A stretch of 64,000 nucleotides of DNA from Geothrix limicola (lineage in GTDB: Bacteria; Acidobacteriota; Holophagae; Holophagales; Holophagaceae). Numbering within the stretch: position 1 is the stretch's first letter; every line of letters begins with the position of its first letter. The notes below the pieces were generated by a model that saw only the letters and a list, made by a program, of their open reading frames with translations, searched no databases and was not told where the DNA came from. Shown piece after piece: positions 1 through 6,429 of the stretch. The position numbers and the translations under genes were made by a program. The DNA lies in assembly GCF_030268085.1 (NCBI RefSeq), contig NZ_BSDE01000001.1:124001-188000 (forward strand), given 5' to 3'.

Positions 1-140
1 CGGTTCAGGCCCGTGATGATGCCCACCACGCCCACGATGGTGGTGACGCCGATGATGATGCCCAGCAGCGTCAGGAAGCTGCGGAGCTTGTGGGCTCGGA
101 TGGCCCGGAGGGCCACGCGGAGCAGCTCTTGGTAGGACAT
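1..140 (-). CDS. MacB-type ABC transporter permease, N-terminus only (runs off the window)
   Basis: Only the first 46 codons are present, reading leftward from the ATG at 140 off the window edge. The peptide begins MSYQELLRVALRAIRAHKLR and continues into a hydrophobic segment with LLGIIIGV. This is the classic cytoplasmic start and first membrane helix of MacB/FtsX-type permeases (MacB_PCD family). It follows the adaptor gene by 9 bp on the same strand, the order expected for a MacA-MacB tripartite efflux operon. An ATPase domain cannot be judged because the gene is cut off; the start suggests a permease-only subunit of the LolCE/MacB-like kind, since no nucleotide-binding domain precedes the helix. 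Confidence 0.75.
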   Translation of the reverse strand, partial: MSYQELLRVALRAIRAHKLRSFLTLLGIIIGVTTIVGVVGIITGLN

Positions 141-149
141 GTGAGGCCC

Positions 150-1370
150 TTAACCCTTCTTCTCGTCCTTCTTCTTGCTCTTGTCTTCGCGGACCTGCTC
201 GCCGCCCTTGAGGTCGCGGAGGATGCGGAAGGGGCCGGTGATGACCTTCTCCCCGCCCTTCAGTCCGTCCAGGACCTCCACGTTCAGGTCGCCCAGGAGG
301 CCCGTCTTGACGGCCGCGAACTTGGCCTTGCCGCCTTCGAAGAGCCAGACGCCTTCCTCGTCCCGGGGAGCGCCGGGCTTGGGCGTTTCACCGGGCTTGA
401 GCTTGATCTCGCGGGTCACGAGGGACTGGATGGGGATGGCCAGCACCTGGTTGCGGCTGCCGGTGAAGATGTCGGCCTGGGCCGAGAGGCCGGGCTTGAT
501 GGTGAGGGGCGGATTCTTGATCCAGACCTTGACCTTGAACTTGATGGCCTCGTTGGCACTGGCCTTCAGGATGGGGCTGCCGCCCACTTCGGTGACCTCG
601 CCTTCGAAGGTCTGGTTGGGATAGGCGTCGATGCGCACCTGGGCCTTCTGGGCCTGTTTGACGGTGGGGATGGAGGCCTCGTCCACTTCCATCTCGGCTT
701 CGACCTTGCTCATGTCGGAGATGGTGAGCAGCACGGTGCCCGCCTGGTTCTGGATGCCCGGGACGGCGGTTTCGCCCAGCTCGATGCGGCGCGCCGTCAC
801 CACGCCATCCATGGGCGCGGAGATGGTGGCGTATCCGAGGCCCACGTGAGACTGGTTCACGTTGGCCTTGGCCTGGTCGGCCCGGCGGTGGGCGCTCAGC
901 TCGGTGGCCTTGGCGGTTTCGAAGGCCGTCTTGGCGTGCTCGAAATCCGCGGCGGAGATGATGCCCGCGTCACGGTTGGTCTTGGCGCGCTCGAAATCAG
1001 ACTTGGCCTGGGCGAGGTTGGCGGTGGCCGAGGTCAGGTCCGACAGGATGGCCTGGAGGTTGGCCTGCATGGCGTCCGCATTGGCGCGCGCGTTGCGGGG
1101 ATCGATCTCCATGAGGAACTGGCCCTTCGTGACCCGGTCCCCTTCCTTCACGGCCAGGCGGGTGACCTGTCCGATGATGTTTGCCGAGATATCGGCCTTG
1201 GTGACCGCCTGGATCTTGCCGTTGGCGCTCACCTTGGATTCGAGGTTTTCCCGTCCTACGGCAGCCATCTGCACGGCCAGGCCCTTGTCCTGCATGCCGG
1301 CGATGCTGAGCCCGCCGACGAGGAGGACCACCAGGCCACCACCCAGGAACCACAATTTCTTCCGCTTCAT
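150..1370 (-). CDS. macA: Efflux periplasmic adaptor (MacA/HlyD family)
   Basis: This 406-residue membrane-fusion protein should link an inner-membrane ABC exporter to a TolC-type channel. It starts MKRKKLWF and has one N-terminal membrane helix (about residues 6-26). A barrel-sandwich/lipoyl half-motif follows (SKVSANGKIQAVTKADISA), then a long alanine-rich coiled-coil hairpin (about 100-190), the second lipoyl half (ISAPMDGVVTARRIELGE), and a beta-barrel and membrane-proximal domain. The C-terminus is very lysine-rich (KSKKKDEKKG). The ATG at 1370 is preferred over an in-frame ATG 33 bp upstream because GGGGAGG lies just before it and the signal anchor then begins at once. The MacB-like permease starts 9 bp downstream, so the two are probably co-transcribed. 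The substrate is unknown. Confidence 0.88.
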   Translation of the reverse strand: MKRKKLWFLGGGLVVLLVGGLSIAGMQDKGLAVQMAAVGRENLESKVSANGKIQAVTKADISANIIGQVTRLAVKEGDRVTKGQFLMEIDPRNARANADAMQANLQAILSDLTSATANLAQAKSDFERAKTNRDAGIISAADFEHAKTAFETAKATELSAHRRADQAKANVNQSHVGLGYATISAPMDGVVTARRIELGETAVPGIQNQAGTVLLTISDMSKVEAEMEVDEASIPTVKQAQKAQVRIDAYPNQTFEGEVTEVGGSPILKASANEAIKFKVKVWIKNPPLTIKPGLSAQADIFTGSRNQVLAIPIQSLVTREIKLKPGETPKPGAPRDEEGVWLFEGGKAKFAAVKTGLLGDLNVEVLDGLKGGEKVITGPFRILRDLKGGEQVREDKSKKKDEKKG

Positions 1371-1448
1371 GTCAAAGGCCTCCCCAAGGGGCAATGGATG
1401 CATATGCTTCGCTCAAGTATGCGCGGGGTTTAGTAGGGGAAGTTGTAG

Positions 1449-1465
1449 ATGAAAAATGTTTTCAT
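1449..1465. promoter_or_regulatory. Perfect 7-3-7 palindrome, candidate Fur/Zur-family operator
   Basis: ATGAAAA-ATG-TTTTCAT is a perfect inverted repeat in the intergenic region between the divergent macA-like and porin/metal-transport genes. The inner 15 bp, TGAAAAATGTTTTCA, fit the 7-1-7 Fur-superfamily architecture. Together with the zinc-type porin and binding protein downstream, this suggests a metal-responsive repressor site. Binding is inferred, not shown. Confidence 0.5.
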
Positions 1466-1482
1466 TGACGGCGAGGGGTAAT

Positions 1483-1497
1483 TGGAAAATGATTCCA
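1483..1497. promoter_or_regulatory. Second short palindrome (TGGAA-N5-TTCCA), possible operator half
   Basis: TGGAA-AATGA-TTCCA is a 15-bp inverted repeat starting 18 bp after the perfect palindrome at 1449-1465. The centres are 33 bp (about three helical turns) apart, so two dimers could sit on the same face. It matches the Fur-like 15-mer less well than its neighbour. Confidence 0.3.
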
Positions 1498-1626
1498 TTT
1501 GTCCTTCGACATCGTGGATCGGGTGGGGTTCCGGCTCCCCTGGTTTTTCCCCGAATGCCGGAGGGCCACAGAGGGGCCCCGCTCCTCGAAATCCCGTTTA
1601 ACCATGGTCTTGCTCGGAGTGCACCC

Positions 1627-2817
1627 GTGAACAAAGCCGCTGCGATGCTCCTTGGCGCCGCCACTTGGATGGGGGTGGCCCAGGCCCAGGAGTTGCCTGC
1701 GCCCGCCCCGGCCCCCGCACCCGTGAGCGATGCGGCGAAGGCCCAGGAAGAGCGCATCCGCAAGCTGGAAGAGGAGGTCCAGGCCCTCAAGGCCCAGGGC
1801 GCCACGAAACCCGAGCCGGTCCAGCTGGGCGGCGCGGGCGGGGCCGCGGCCAAGGCCCTGAACCCTGACATCAGCCTGAACGGGGATTTCCTCGGCGCCA
1901 TGGGCCGCAACGAGGTCCGGCCCGTGCCGGGCCTGGAGATGCACGAGGCGGAGCTGGGCATCCAATCGGTCATCGATCCCTATTCCCGCGGCGACGTCTT
2001 CCTTTCCTTCAGCGACGGCGGCGTCAGCGTGGAGGAGGCCTTCGTCACGCTGACGGCCCTGCCCGGGGAATTCGTCGCCAAGATCGGCAAGATGCGGGCG
2101 GATTTCGGCAAGGTGAACACCACCCACAACCACGCGCTGGCCTGGACGGACCGCCCCCTGGTGACGGAAAACCTGATGGGCGGTGAAGATGGCATCGACG
2201 ACATGGGCATTTCCGTGAGCCGCATCCTGCCGGCCCCGGGTGACCTGTTCCTCGAAGCCACGGGCCAGGTGTTCCGCGGGGAATCCGAAGGGCTCTTCAA
2301 GGCGAGCCGGAAGAACGACCTGAGTTATGTCGGCCATCTGCGGGGGTACGAGGATCTGACGGAGAACACGAACCTCGAACTCGGCTACTCCTACGCCCAG
2401 GGCCACAACGAACTGGGCCATGACTTCCTGACGAAGCTCAGCGGGGTGGATTTCAGCCTGCGCTGGAAGCCGCTGCGGCGCTCGATCTACAACTCACTCC
2501 TGTGGCGAAGCGAGTTCATCTGGAGCCGGCGCGATCAGCTGCTGGGCCCCCAGCGGGCCTTCGGATGGTATTCGAGCCTGGATTACCGGATGGACCAGCG
2601 CTGGACAGTGGGGGCCCGCTTCGACTGGTCGGAGCGCGCCACGGCGTCGAACCAGCTGGATCGCGGCGCCTCGGCCCTGCTCACCTACTGGATGAGCGAG
2701 TTCAGCCAGGTGCGCGGCCAGTATCGCTTCACCCGCTACGACGGCCGGCAGGACGCCAGTGAGCTCCGGCTCCAGCTCATCTTCGTCATGGGCGCCCACG
2801 GCGCGCACCCCTTTTGA
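1627..2817 (+). CDS. Outer-membrane porin-like protein of the zinc-uptake type
   Basis: This 396-residue protein is predicted to form an outer-membrane beta-barrel. The GTG start at 1627 has GGAG 7-10 bp upstream and gives a normal signal peptide ending near AQA; the open frame further upstream has no signal-like sequence. A proline/alanine stretch and a short coiled coil (EERIRKLEEEVQALKAQ) come first, as in trimeric porins. The barrel has the spaced features I associate with outer-membrane proteins encoded beside zinc binding proteins in Proteobacteria: LNPDISLNGDF, an 'EEAFVTLTALPG' segment, GKMRADFGKVN and 'HNHALAWTDRPLV'. No TonB box or plug is visible. It heads an apparent operon with a TroA-like binding protein (58-bp gap) and a permease, so a role in metal entry is the best inference. 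Confidence 0.72.
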   Translation: MNKAAAMLLGAATWMGVAQAQELPAPAPAPAPVSDAAKAQEERIRKLEEEVQALKAQGATKPEPVQLGGAGGAAAKALNPDISLNGDFLGAMGRNEVRPVPGLEMHEAELGIQSVIDPYSRGDVFLSFSDGGVSVEEAFVTLTALPGEFVAKIGKMRADFGKVNTTHNHALAWTDRPLVTENLMGGEDGIDDMGISVSRILPAPGDLFLEATGQVFRGESEGLFKASRKNDLSYVGHLRGYEDLTENTNLELGYSYAQGHNELGHDFLTKLSGVDFSLRWKPLRRSIYNSLLWRSEFIWSRRDQLLGPQRAFGWYSSLDYRMDQRWTVGARFDWSERATASNQLDRGASALLTYWMSEFSQVRGQYRFTRYDGRQDASELRLQLIFVMGAHGAHPF

Positions 2818-2875
2818 AATCGCGGTATAGATCAACCCTGGATCACCCCTGCACACCCTCTCAAGGAGGAACCCG

Positions 2876-3832
2876 ATGAACCGCTCTCCGCATGGCCATC
2901 GCCCGAGCCTCAGGCGGCTCCTCCTGGGCGCCGCCGCCCTCGTGGCGCTCTTCGTGTCGCAGCCCCTCCTGGCGGGCGGGAAGCTCAACGTCGTCGCCGC
3001 GACCCAGGACCTCGCCGCCATCGCCCAGGAAGTCGGCGGGGACCGCGTCAACATCACCGCCATCGCCCGCGGCTACCAGGATCCCCATTTCGTGGAGGCC
3101 AAGCCCAGCTTCCTCCTCAATCTGCGCCGGGCCGATCTGCTCGTGGTGGTGGGCCTCCAGCTGGAGATCGGCTGGCTGCCGCCCCTGATCACCCAAAGCG
3201 GCAACCCGAAGATCCAGCCCGCGGCCCAGGGCTACTTCGACGCCTCGCAGTTCGCGGAGATCCTGGAGATCCCCACCGCCCAGGTGTCTCGGGCCATGGG
3301 GGATGTGCATCCGCTGGGCAATCCCCACTACTGGCTCGATCCGCAGAACGGGGCGAGGGTCGCCGGCGGACTCGCGCAGAAGTTCGCCCAGCTCAGCCCC
3401 GGCGACGCGGGCTATTTCCAGCAGCGCCTGGAGGATTTCAAGAAGCGCCTGGCGGCCGCCGAGCAGCGCTGGGACGGGATGATGAAGCCCTACCGGGGCC
3501 GGAAGGTCATCACCTACCACCAGTCCTGGCCCAACTTCATCAAGCGCTTCGGGCTCCAGGTCGCGGACTACGTCGAGCCGCGGCCCGGCATCCCCCCGAG
3601 CCCCGCCCACGTGGTGGAGCTGATCTCGCTGATGAAGCGCCAGAACGTGAAGCTCATCCTCGTCGAGCCCTACTTCGACCTGAAGACGCCGCAGAGCGTC
3701 GCCCGGGAGACTGGCGGCCAGGTGGTGGTGCTGATGCCTTCGGTGGGCGGAAACGCGGAGACCGGCGACTACATCAAGCTGTTCGACTACGACGTCCGCG
3801 TGCTGGCGCAGGCCTTCCAGCAGGTCCGCTGA
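2876..3832 (+). CDS. Metal ABC transporter substrate-binding protein (ZnuA/TroA family)
   Basis: This periplasmic cluster A-I binding protein for a transition metal, probably Zn or Mn, is 318 residues long. A twin-Arg-containing but ordinary Sec signal peptide ends near LLAGG (about residue 34). Candidate ligands are in the family positions: His71 (QDPHFVEAKPS), His151 (GNPHYWLDP), His215 (TYHQSWPNF), and an acidic residue in LVEPYFD (Glu264 or Asp268). The His-rich acidic loop of high-affinity ZnuA proteins is absent, which leaves Zn, Mn or Fe(II) open. A perfect AAGGAGG lies 8 bp before the ATG. A TroC/ZnuB-like permease follows after 25 bp, but no ATPase gene is present in the cluster. Confidence 0.87.
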   Translation: MNRSPHGHRPSLRRLLLGAAALVALFVSQPLLAGGKLNVVAATQDLAAIAQEVGGDRVNITAIARGYQDPHFVEAKPSFLLNLRRADLLVVVGLQLEIGWLPPLITQSGNPKIQPAAQGYFDASQFAEILEIPTAQVSRAMGDVHPLGNPHYWLDPQNGARVAGGLAQKFAQLSPGDAGYFQQRLEDFKKRLAAAEQRWDGMMKPYRGRKVITYHQSWPNFIKRFGLQVADYVEPRPGIPPSPAHVVELISLMKRQNVKLILVEPYFDLKTPQSVARETGGQVVVLMPSVGGNAETGDYIKLFDYDVRVLAQAFQQVR

Positions 3833-3857
3833 ACGCTTTCGAAAGGGAAGGATAGCG

Positions 3858-4739
3858 ATGGAAATCTTCATGTTTCTGTTGGCGCCGCTGGCGGCCAGCC
3901 TGATCCTCACGGGCATCCACGCCTACCTGGGTGTGCACGTGGTGGAGCGCGGCGTGATCTTCGTGGATCTGGCCCTGGCGCAGATCGCGGCGCTGGGCGC
4001 CATCGTCGCCCTCATCATCGGCCTGGATCCCCACGGGGCGGGGGCCTACTGGATCAGCCTCGGCTTCACCTTCTTCGGGGCCTTCATCTTTTCGATGGTG
4101 AAATCCAAGCGGGGCCACATTCCGCAGGAGGCCTTCATCGGCATCGCCTACGCCGTGGCCTCGGCCGCGGCCATCCTGGCCATGAGCAAGGCCACCGGTG
4201 AGACCGAGCACCTGAAGGACATGCTGGTGGGCAACATCCTGGCCGTGTCCTGGAAGGAGGTGGGCAAGACCGCGGGACTCTACGGCGTGATCGGGATCTT
4301 CCATTACGTCTTCCGGAGGCGCTTCCTGCTGATCTCGATGAATCCGAAGAAGGCCGAGGCCGAAGGCATCTCGGTCCGCCTCTGGGATTTCCTCTTCTAC
4401 GCGTCCTTCGGCTTCGTGGTCACCTCCAGCGTGGCCATCGCCGGCGTGCTGCTGGTGTTCTGCTACCTGATCGTGCCTTCCGTCGGCGCCATGCTGTTCA
4501 CGGACCGCATCGGGCCCCGCCTGGCCATCGGCTGGACCATGGGCACCCTGGTCTCGGCCCTGGGCGTGGTGCTCTCCGTCAAGATGGACACGCCCACCGG
4601 CGCGACCATCGTGTGCACCTTCGGCGGCGTGCTCGTGCTCATGTTCCTCATCCACCTGCTGATCTACCACAAGCGCGGGGGCAGTTCGCAGACCCTGCAC
4701 GGCGCGGGCGACCGGGCCTACGAGGCTGAAAACCGGTAG
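3858..4739 (+). CDS. Metal ABC transporter permease (ZnuB/TroC family, ABC-3)
   Basis: This 293-residue polytopic inner-membrane protein has seven to eight predicted helices and partners the TroA-like binding protein 25 bp upstream. Family hallmarks include the opening LAPLAASLILTGIHAYLGVHV, the ALAQIAALGA segment, the cytoplasmic 'EAEGISVRLWDFLFY' loop that contacts the ATPase, and the late VASVAIAGVLLVF/CYLIVP-type helix. The tail RGGSSQTLHGAGDRAYEAENR is soluble. A GGAAGGA ribosome site precedes the ATG. ABC permeases of this family need an ATPase (ZnuC/TroB), which is not encoded nearby; it must be supplied from elsewhere, or the pair no longer works as a classical ABC importer. Confidence 0.87.
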   Translation: MEIFMFLLAPLAASLILTGIHAYLGVHVVERGVIFVDLALAQIAALGAIVALIIGLDPHGAGAYWISLGFTFFGAFIFSMVKSKRGHIPQEAFIGIAYAVASAAAILAMSKATGETEHLKDMLVGNILAVSWKEVGKTAGLYGVIGIFHYVFRRRFLLISMNPKKAEAEGISVRLWDFLFYASFGFVVTSSVAIAGVLLVFCYLIVPSVGAMLFTDRIGPRLAIGWTMGTLVSALGVVLSVKMDTPTGATIVCTFGGVLVLMFLIHLLIYHKRGGSSQTLHGAGDRAYEAENR

Positions 4740-4817
4740 GGCGGCCCTGCGGAAGGAGGGCAGGCTGGGAGGGGCTTCCCCTTCCGGCTACACTGCCCGT
4801 CCAACCCAGGAGGTCCC

Positions 4818-5312
4818 ATGATCAGTTCGACCATGCAGGACGCGTTGAACGCCCAGATCAATCTGGAGCAGTACTCCGCCCAGCTCTACCTGGCCATGAG
4901 CGCCCACTGCTCGGGCAAGAGCTTCAAGGGCTTCGCGCACTGGCTGACGGTGCAGGCTTCCGAGGAGACGGCCCACGCCGCCAAGCTCATCCAGTTCCTG
5001 CTGGACCGGGGCGGGCGCCTCGAACTCAAGGCCGTGGCCGCGCCTCCGAAGGAATTCGGCGGCGTCATCCATGTCTTCGAGGAGACCCTGGCCCACGAGA
5101 AGAGCATCACGGGCCGCATCAGCGCCCTCTTCGAGCAGGCCCGCCAGGAGAAGGATCACGCCAGCGAGATCGCCCTCCAATGGTACGTCACGGAACAGGT
5201 CGAGGAGGAGTGCCGGATCGGCGAAATCGTCGACCACCTGCATGCCGTGGGCGACCAGGGCGGCGGCATCTGGTACCTGGATTCGAAGATGGGCAAGCGC
5301 GGCCGGAGCTGA
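4818..5312 (+). CDS. ftnA: Ferritin (non-haem, FtnA-type)
   Basis: This 164-residue iron-storage ferritin should assemble into a 24-mer that oxidises Fe(II) and stores ferric mineral in the cytoplasm. As far as I recall E. coli FtnA numbering, all ferroxidase ligands fall at the same positions: Glu17, Glu50, His53, Glu94, Gln127 and Glu130, plus the third-site Glu49, Glu126 and Glu129. It therefore looks fully active. The C-terminus (LDSKMGKRGRS) is typical. AGGAGG lies just upstream of the ATG. It follows the metal-transport genes on the same strand after 78 bp and is closed by a strong hairpin at 5331-5354, so it may be the last gene of a metal-responsive unit. Confidence 0.95.
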   Translation: MISSTMQDALNAQINLEQYSAQLYLAMSAHCSGKSFKGFAHWLTVQASEETAHAAKLIQFLLDRGGRLELKAVAAPPKEFGGVIHVFEETLAHEKSITGRISALFEQARQEKDHASEIALQWYVTEQVEEECRIGEIVDHLHAVGDQGGGIWYLDSKMGKRGRS

Positions 5313-5330
5313 ACGCCTCCTGGAAACGCC

Positions 5331-5354
5331 AAGGGCCGCTGTGGAGCGGCCCTT
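5331..5354. terminator. Bidirectional hairpin terminator
   Basis: AAGGGCCGCT-GTGG-AGCGGCCCTT is a perfect 10-bp stem with a 4-nt loop between convergent genes: ferritin ends at 5312 and the minus-strand gene ends at 5375. The stem itself ends in AAGG/CCTT, giving a short T-rich side in each direction. Position and symmetry support a shared intrinsic terminator. Confidence 0.8.
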
Positions 5355-5374
5355 GATCCATGGATTGAACCAGG

Positions 5375-6211
5375 TCATTTCACCTTGGTGAAGGGGTGTT
5401 CGAAGCTCAGGTAGAGGAAGACGGCTTTCTCGCCGCGACTGGCGCCGACGCCGATGGGCACGGCGATGCCGGGCACGATCTGGAGGCCGCTGGGGAAGTT
5501 GTAGGCCCAGCGGATGCCGGGGCTCAGGTAGGTGAAGGTCTGGGGCTCGGTGCGGTCCGGCCCGACCACGCCCTGGCTGCGGGTGTGCACGTATTCGAGC
5601 ATCACGTTGAAGCGCGGTGAGGCGAGCCAGATGAAGCTTTGGCCGAAGGTCAGGTCCTGGGTAGTGGCCTTGTCGCCAGCCTGGTTCTTGGCGTTGGGCG
5701 TGCGCGTGGCGCCGACGTTCCAGTGGGAGACGAGTGAATCCGAAAGCACCCAGCTCACCGGAACCATCACCTGCACGCCCGTGGCGCCGCGTCCGTAGCC
5801 CTGCTTCTCGTCGCCGGTGGGCAGCAGCACCGAGAGGCGCGGCGCGATGGCCACCTTGGCCTCGCCGTCACCCAGGAGCTGGTAGCGGTAGTTCAGGGCG
5901 ACGTCACCGAAGGCCTGCTTGCCGTCGAGCGAGGCGCCCAGGCGCTGCCAGGGCAGGGTGAAGCTGAGCTGGTGGGCCAGGCCGCCCACGGGCCATTCCT
6001 GGGTGAAGGTGTAGATCCAGTCCTTGCTCTCCTGGTAGCGGGTGAAGGTGCTGATGTGCTGCACCACGCCCGGCTCCTGGTTGTAGGCCTCCTCCACGAG
6101 GAAGGAGTTGTCCTGGATGGGGCCTTCCTTTTTCTCCTGGGCCGTCAGGGCGGTGGCCAGGAGGAGGACGGGAAAGAGTCGCTGGATGGGGGAGGGGGTG
6201 TAAGTCTTCAT
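5375..6211 (-). CDS. Outer-membrane 'transporter' (MetA-pathway/phenol-degradation-like barrel)
   Basis: This 278-residue protein has a signal peptide (MKTYTPSPIQRLFPVLLLATALTAQ) and alternating amphipathic strands with periodic aromatic residues, ending in FEHPFTKVK. It resembles the small beta-barrels annotated as 'transporter' or Phenol_MetA_deg-type: LLPTGDEKQGYGRG, VMVPVSWVLSDSL, SPGIRWAYNFPSG and PIGVG are typical conserved stretches. The start at 6211 gives the cleanest signal peptide; an in-frame ATG 21 bp upstream (6232) is possible. A Fur-like palindrome covers 6215-6233, directly upstream, so iron control of a surface protein is plausible. Its true substrate is unknown and no transport partner is adjacent. 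Confidence 0.65.
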   Translation of the reverse strand: MKTYTPSPIQRLFPVLLLATALTAQEKKEGPIQDNSFLVEEAYNQEPGVVQHISTFTRYQESKDWIYTFTQEWPVGGLAHQLSFTLPWQRLGASLDGKQAFGDVALNYRYQLLGDGEAKVAIAPRLSVLLPTGDEKQGYGRGATGVQVMVPVSWVLSDSLVSHWNVGATRTPNAKNQAGDKATTQDLTFGQSFIWLASPRFNVMLEYVHTRSQGVVGPDRTEPQTFTYLSPGIRWAYNFPSGLQIVPGIAVPIGVGASRGEKAVFLYLSFEHPFTKVK

Positions 6212-6214
6212 GAA

Positions 6215-6233
6215 AACGATACTGAGTCTCATT
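6215..6233 (-). promoter_or_regulatory. Imperfect Fur-like palindrome upstream of an outer-membrane gene
   Basis: On the minus strand the site reads AATGAGACTCAGTATCGTT, a 19-bp imperfect palindrome with 14 of 19 positions symmetric. Its left half TGAGA is identical to the half-site of the palindrome upstream of tonB at 56685-56699. It lies within 25 bp of the start codon at 6211, where a repressor could block expression. Confidence 0.35.
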
Positions 6234-6429
6234 TGTTCACCATTCAAGACCTCTTGGTTCAGAAGTGACGATGGTCACGGAGCGCCTTCATCTCGGCGTC
6301 TGCCAAGACCTACGCCTCATCGCCAGCACGGAGAAGGGCTTGATTCCTGACGGTCTAACGCCGAGGTCGAGGGGGTGACGGGGAATACTTAGTGATACGA
6401 TGGTCGGTCTTCTCTTGTCTGGAGCTCCC

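Noticed and set aside
2818-2875. Possible riboswitch or small RNA before the metal-binding protein gene
   Set aside because: Only 58 bp with a strong ribosome site; no conserved fold was recognised.
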